Shown: piece by piece, positions 59,185 through 64,000 of the stretch | How positions within the stretch are numbered: the stretch's first letter is position 1 | Layout: the number at the start of each line of letters is the position of its first letter | NCBI GenBank assembly: GCA_964035575.1 | Contig: OZ037847.1 | Coordinates: forward strand, 1,386,001-1,450,000 | Origin: Rhynchopus sp. YZ270_cl-10 | Taxonomy: Eukaryota > Euglenozoa > Diplonemea > Diplonemida > Diplonemidae | DNA: 64,000 nt | Direction of reading: 5' to 3' | The notes under the pieces: model-generated | Seen by the model: the letters and a program-made list of their open reading frames with translations, nothing else | Told to the model about the DNA's origin: nothing | The model's database searches: none | Program-made: the position numbers and the translations under genes

Positions 59185-59497
59185 TTTTTTTTCTCAAAAA
59201 ATATCCAAAAAACCGACGGATATTTTCAATGTCTCATTTTTTCGGTGCCCACGTCTGCCAATGAACGGTGAGGCGTTTGCACTTTCAACTTCTCTTTTCC
59301 CCCCAGTGTTTGCGTCCGGTCTCTTGTGAGGCGTGCACACTTCTTTTTTTTTTCAAAATTCTCGCGTTTCTCCAAACTGACCCCCAACCCTTCATTTTAA
59401 CCTCTCCCTTCCCTTCCCCCTCTCCCCCTCTCTTCCTCTCCCATATCACCCTCTCCTCATACAGACAGCGTAGCCCTTTTTAGGCGCCCTGTTTAAG
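59185..59497. other. Short intergenic region with a family B hairpin
   Basis: Family B copy at 59244-59300, then CCCCCCAG at about 59307, and later a C/T tract with CATACAG ending at 59464, 33 nt before the ATG. Confidence 0.5.
59244..59300 (+). repeat. Family B hairpin copy
   Basis: GTGC/GCAC closing pair, GCC/GGC inside, loop AATGAACGGTGA, then TTTCAACTTCTCTTTTCC and CCCCAG. The best-formed copy with the whole hairpin, CAAC box, tract and AG order. Confidence 0.7.
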
Positions 59498-62400
59498 ATG
59501 TCTGGCAATACACTGAAGCCAGACAGTGCGAGCGAAGCGTCGCCGTCGAAGACCGGAGAGCCCAGGAAGATTCTGAACATGGCGTCGGTGACGCCTGCGG
59601 CACGGCCGATGGGGTTGTGGGTGGCGGAGCTGGACAAGCTGGACCAGGGGTCGCAGAGTCTGCCGGTGACGCCGAACCACCCGCCGTTGAACAGCGCACG
59701 GCTTGTTCCCATGCGCTCGACACCTGCACTGTCTGCAAACCGTCTCGCTGCTGGACGCCGCTCTGCACCTGGCACCCCCTTCATGGCCGGCGTGCAGCAA
59801 GAAATGATGGGCGGCGAAGCCATGGACATGATGATGCAAATCAGCGGCCCCCTCGGCGGCAAGCCCTGGGCAGACGACGTCCCCGAGACACCACCCATGG
59901 TGCGCGGCACTCCTCCCTTCATGCCCAACCCCATGATGCTCAACCGTGGCGGTTACGGCAACCTCAACAACGTCGACCAAATGAACATGGACATGATGCA
60001 ATTCATGATGATGAACAGCAACACCGCTGACATGAGCTTTTCGGTATGTCTTTTTGCCCCTATCCTTTTACCCTCCCCCACGCAACAGCAAGGCGGCCAG
60101 GAGTGGAGACCCCAGCAAGCCGACCGTCGTCCGATGGGCCACCACCACCACCACCACCACCATATGCACCACGGAGGCCCTGATGATGGCCCTCCCTCCC
60201 AGGGCACGCAGGTGATCCGCCTGCAGGTGGACCCGCGCACAACGCTTGAGGTGCCGAAGCACCATCTCCGCTTCACACAGCGTGCAGAAATGCATCTGCG
60301 CACCAACGGCCACGTCGGGTGGTGCCAGCGCCACCACAACACCGGTGGCTGCAACTACGGAAACGGATGTGCCTTCGCGCACGTCATCGACTCGATGATT
60401 GACCACTACCGCCAAGACGCCGAAGCCGCTGTCGCAGCCAACCACGGACGCTTCGACGGCCCCGGCATCGGAATGGGCGGCAAAGGAGGTAAGGGCATGC
60501 ACCACCAGGGCCCCCCTCACATGATGGGTAAGGGGGGCAAGGGAGGACCACCGATGACCAGCATGATGGGAGGTGGCTGGCACGGCAAGGGAGGCAAAGG
60601 AGGTGGCATGACTGCAATGATGATGCAGGAGGAGGAGGAGGAGCAGATGGGTGGGCGTGGGATGTGGGCGGCAACCGCGATGCCGAAGGAGGACGGACCG
60701 CAGCAGCAGCCCACCCTCTCCTCGATGCTGTCGCTGCAGCGTGGGAACCAGAAGCCAGTATGTCATCCCTTCTGTTTTCGAAAACAAATGTTATGAAGAT
60801 TAGATAAGCTTCATACAGCCCTTCTTCCAGATACAGATGTGATCACAAAGGCACATCCGAGTTTTGTTTTTATTGATGTTCACACCACCTCCACACAGCA
60901 AACCGCCCAGCCCCAGCAGACACCCACCAGCACCCTCTCCTCCAACGCAGCCCCCTTCGTCAGGCCCGCACGTTACTGGGGGACCCAGAAGGCCACTGCC
61001 CCGAGCGAGTCCATCTTTGTGGTATGCACTCCTCTCCTCGTCTCTTCCACACACCACCACCACAGGGCCTGTACGAGGCTGTGTGCGACGCGATCAGCGA
61101 GGTGCTGAAGGTGCCGCATGAGAGCGGCGAGACGTCGTCGTCGGCACAGGAGCGTGCTGCGTCGGAGATTTTGACTGCGGACACGTGGACGGACGTGAGT
61201 GCGTGGCTGCGGAAGCAGACATGGGGCCGCAACGCGTCTGTTGCGATTGACCTCTGCGTTGCTGCAGGCCTCCACGAGCGTCCTGTTGAGGTGCTGACCG
61301 GGAAGATGAAGCGCATCCTGAAGTCGTGTGTCAACGGCCGCATCCGCCACGTCGACCTGTCGCTCTCCATCAAGGAGATTGGCATGCGCCCCGCACGCGA
61401 CATGGGTCTTGCCATCGCAGCCGAGCTGCGTGCCCAAGCAGAGGACCTCTCCGAGGTGGGCGTGCTCTCCCTCAACCACTGGGAGCTCAAGCACGACAGC
61501 ATCGCCGCCATCGGCAGCGCCCTCCCCCCACGCATTGAGACCGTCGAGATGCTCTGGGGCACCGGACAAGACAAGTGGACAGGTGTCGTCCAGATGGTCT
61601 GCGAGCTCCGCCAGCGCAACCAAAGCAGCAGCCTCAAGATCGGAGTCAGCGACCTCGAGAACGCACAGCTCCTCGGTGAGGCTCTCACGCAGATGCCCCT
61701 GACCCACACAGCGCCCCTCGTCGACCTTGAGATTAAGTCCAAGGCAGAGCTTGGCCACGAAGGGCGCGAGCTCCTCACCGGCGTCGTCCTGCCCGGCCTC
61801 AAGGTGCGTGTCCCCGCAGTGTACATCCCACCCATGCGTACTGGGTACGGACCGCTTCCAGAGGAGGTGCGTGTCATGTGCAACGAGCCGCAGGCGAACG
61901 AAGTGCTCAACACGCTCTCGTCGTACCTCACCATGCCCGAGTCGGAGCGTGTCAACCGTGTCTTCTTCAGGGGGATCACGGCGGCAACGGCACCGATGCT
62001 CGGAGAGTGCATCGGGCTTGTGCTCAACAACGCGAACATCCTTTCGATGGAGCTCCAGATCGCACGCGACACGAAGGGGAACCTGCAGGCGATGCTGCCT
62101 GTGCTGCAGCAGCAGGCGCTCAAGTGTGCGCTTGCCACAAAGCTGCAGAACCTTCTCATCGAGCTGAAGGACCCGCCGGAGCCGGAGCTGCTTGACGTGT
62201 GCCTGCTGCTGCCCGTCAAGCACATTCTTCTCACCGTGTACTGCGACCGCAACCAGCTGGAGCGTGTTCTCCCGCCGTTCATTGACAAGCTGAAGAAGCT
62301 GGACCCCCCGAGCCTGACCAGCGTCATGATTGACTACGGCAGGGGCTACGGCCGCGAGCACGGAATGTGCCGCGTGACCGGCCCTTGGTCGAAGTGCCAC

Positions 62401-63747
62401 ATGGAGTGGGTGTCTGAGGACGAGGCTGACGAGGCAGCGGAGTGCCTGCGTGACCCCTCCGCGTCTTCAGCAATGCAGACTGGGCAGCACGCTGTGCCGG
62501 GACGCTTCAGCCACATGCGCATTGCTGCTGAGGTATGGCCGCACTACCATCCAAACACCACCCACCACACCCCACCACCACCACCACCACCACCCAGGTC
62601 GTGGGACGCCCCCTTGGCGAGCCCCCCATGCCCGACGCCATTGTCGTGCAGGACGCACAGCACCTGGTGCACGTCCTGCAGTCGCAGCAGATCCGCATCC
62701 CAGGACGGACCACCATTGTCGTGCGTCCGTCGTCCCCTGGGCTGATGCAGGTGGACCTGTCGTCGGAGGTGCTGACTGTGGCGGGCGTTGAGTTCTCGTA
62801 CTGCGACATCACCCTCGGGAAGGGTGTGGACCTGGTTGACTCTGTTGTGCGTGGCGGGATCCTGCGTCTGGGTGGCGGTGGTCTCACACAGAACACCCTT
62901 ATTGGGACTGTGGTGGAGAACACTGAGGGCAGCGTGATCACGGGCAACAAGTTCGTGATGGAGAAGATGAGCCTGCCCGACAACGCGCAGGACAACCTCC
63001 TCATCATGAGCAGCACGAAGTCCGACTACACGCCGCTTAAGAACAACAACGTGCTCCTCCCCATCCCCAAGAAGGACCTCTCCTGGCACTCCCCCTCTGC
63101 GTACTTCGTCAAGAAGGAGAAGGTGCGCAACCAGGACATCTTCCCCGTGCAGGGTGAGGCAGCTGCCGTCAGGCTTGCAGCATTCGCGACCCTCGCGTCC
63201 AACATGAACGACCGGTATGTATCAGGTGACGATCACAGCGATTGTCGACATCATGACACCATCATAAAAATCAAAAACAGGGGTCTGATGGTGGTCCGTC
63301 CAGTTGCATACGGGTGCGACGTCAAGTCTGGCTCCAGCTGGGTATGTTAAAGCTAATAATAAAGCAAACACCTGATACAATCTGCAGGTCATGTTTGACA
63401 CGAGAGGCCCCAAGCTGAGTGACGCCCCCCAGCAGTGGTCTGCCGAGGGTGTTGCTGAGAAGGCGAGCGCGTCGATCTCAGCGTCGCTTGAGGAGCTGGC
63501 AAAGGTATGTCTTGCACAATGTGCGTCACGTCCTTGATGCGACCGTGCACCCCACAAACCTTTCTCCACGCAATTCAAAATAACACCACAGCACGGCTTC
63601 GCACACGGCAAGATCTCGCAAGACAACATCTACATTACACCCCAGAACAAGTGGGTGCTTGGACCCCCGTCCCCAGAAGCCCCCGCCGACCCCATGCAAG
63701 ATGGCGAGGCACTTCAGAAGGTTGTGAACTGGGCACTGAGCCAGTAA
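59498..63747 (+). CDS. Eight-exon CCCH zinc-finger protein, otherwise unknown
   Basis: Exons 59498-60043, 60089-60757, 60899-61021, 61066-62532, 62598-63214, 63281-63341, 63388-63504 and 63592-63747 all keep frame and give about 1251 residues. The N-terminal 180 residues are disordered and Met/Pro-rich. A His run precedes CQRHHNTGGCNYGNGCAFAH, a C-x8-C-x5-C-x3-H zinc finger (about 275-295) of the RNA-binding type. Next comes a Gly/Lys/His/Met-rich region (GMGGKGGKGMHH). From about 450 the protein is globular and unrecognised: helical, then beta-rich with turns like GGILRLGGGGLTQNTLIGTV that suggest a beta-helix. The first intron (45 nt) has no in-frame stop. Introns are 44-141 nt with GTATG donors. 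Third codon positions are mostly C or G, suggesting high expression. Confidence 0.8.
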
Positions 63748-64000
63748 AAAGTGTTATCAATCACTTTTTTCCCCCTCATTTCCCCCCCCATTTTTCTGTA
63801 TTAAAATTTTTTTTTGTTCTTTTTCCCTGAGTGCGTGGGTTTCTGGGGGAATTTTTTTTTTGGGAAAAGTGAAAAATGACTCACGATTTCAAAAAAAAAA
63901 AAGAATCAGTTCAATCAGATCGAACACAAAAGAATAGATGAACAGAGAGCTCAGAGGACTATCAAAATCAGTCAAATATTCCGGGGGGCAAAACGAAAAA

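Noticed and set aside
60960-62400. Two minus-strand frames over 450 codons
   Set aside because: They are shadows of the strongly C/G-third-position plus-strand exon, which has splice-consistent neighbours and credible protein composition.
1-64000. Retroelement or virus-derived genes
   Set aside because: No reverse transcriptase, integrase, capsid or long terminal repeat pattern was seen; the mobile elements here are all non-coding inverted-repeat DNA elements.

Overview
The window is eukaryotic nuclear DNA from a microbial eukaryote. All 18 protein-coding genes that I can support (one of them only a 3' fragment) lie on the + strand. Many carry short cis-spliced introns, mostly GTATGN...YAG with three GTGTGT donors. 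Codons TAA, TAG and TGA all act as stops. At 14 of the 17 complete genes a pyrimidine-rich tract ending in AG sits about 13-45 nt before the start codon. One-strand gene order plus tract-AG leaders is what polycistronic transcription with spliced-leader trans-splicing looks like, so a euglenozoan such as a diplonemid or a relative is my best guess. A metamonad is possible, because GTATGT donors and ACAG acceptors also occur there. This placement is inference.

Layout, left half. 1-277: 3' end of a gene. 645-1824: type I membrane glycoprotein. 3387-5378: lysine/glutamate-rich coiled-coil protein. 6300-7046: degenerate EF-hand protein. 7426-8223: divergent 14-3-3. 8434-11809: large protein with weak staphylococcal-nuclease-like segments. 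12883-13558: 79-residue protein. 14098-16578: protein with three Sld2/RECQL4-like motifs. 18311-21869: leucine-rich-repeat protein with RRM domains inside its cap. 22074-22859: helical protein. 24801-25394: a perfect TACTG then TACTGTG satellite. 25551-26985: HMG-CoA lyase fused to an EF-hand domain.

Layout, right half. 30182-31744: secreted sulfatase. 33581-34567: cathepsin L-like protease. 35350-40603: DOMON + Na+/H+ exchanger + cyclic-nucleotide-binding-like fusion. 44173-46139: TDY-type MAP kinase with a large insert. 48304-49977: coiled-coil protein with four RSRSN repeats. 50117-51006: bacterial-type S-adenosylmethionine decarboxylase behind a signal peptide. 51730-54623: PH-like coiled-coil protein. 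56203-59184: helical-repeat protein. 59498-63747: eight-exon CCCH zinc-finger protein.

Between and inside the genes are several dispersed repeat families. Family A is a hairpin with GGTGA...TCATC outer stems, about 18 copies, with compensatory changes. Family B is a GTGC...GCAC hairpin followed by a TTTCAAC box, a pyrimidine tract and AG. Family C is closed by GGGTGATCTA/TAGATCACCC. Family D is centred on GGACTGCATGGTTGGGG. Non-autonomous DNA transposons are also present: hAT-like with target duplications, one MULE-like with a 9-bp target duplication, and smaller inverted-repeat elements. I saw no retroelement, tRNA, rRNA or CRISPR array. The genes do not form one pathway. Shared themes are signalling and ion transport, the secretory route, and cytoskeletal or flagellar-type coiled coils.
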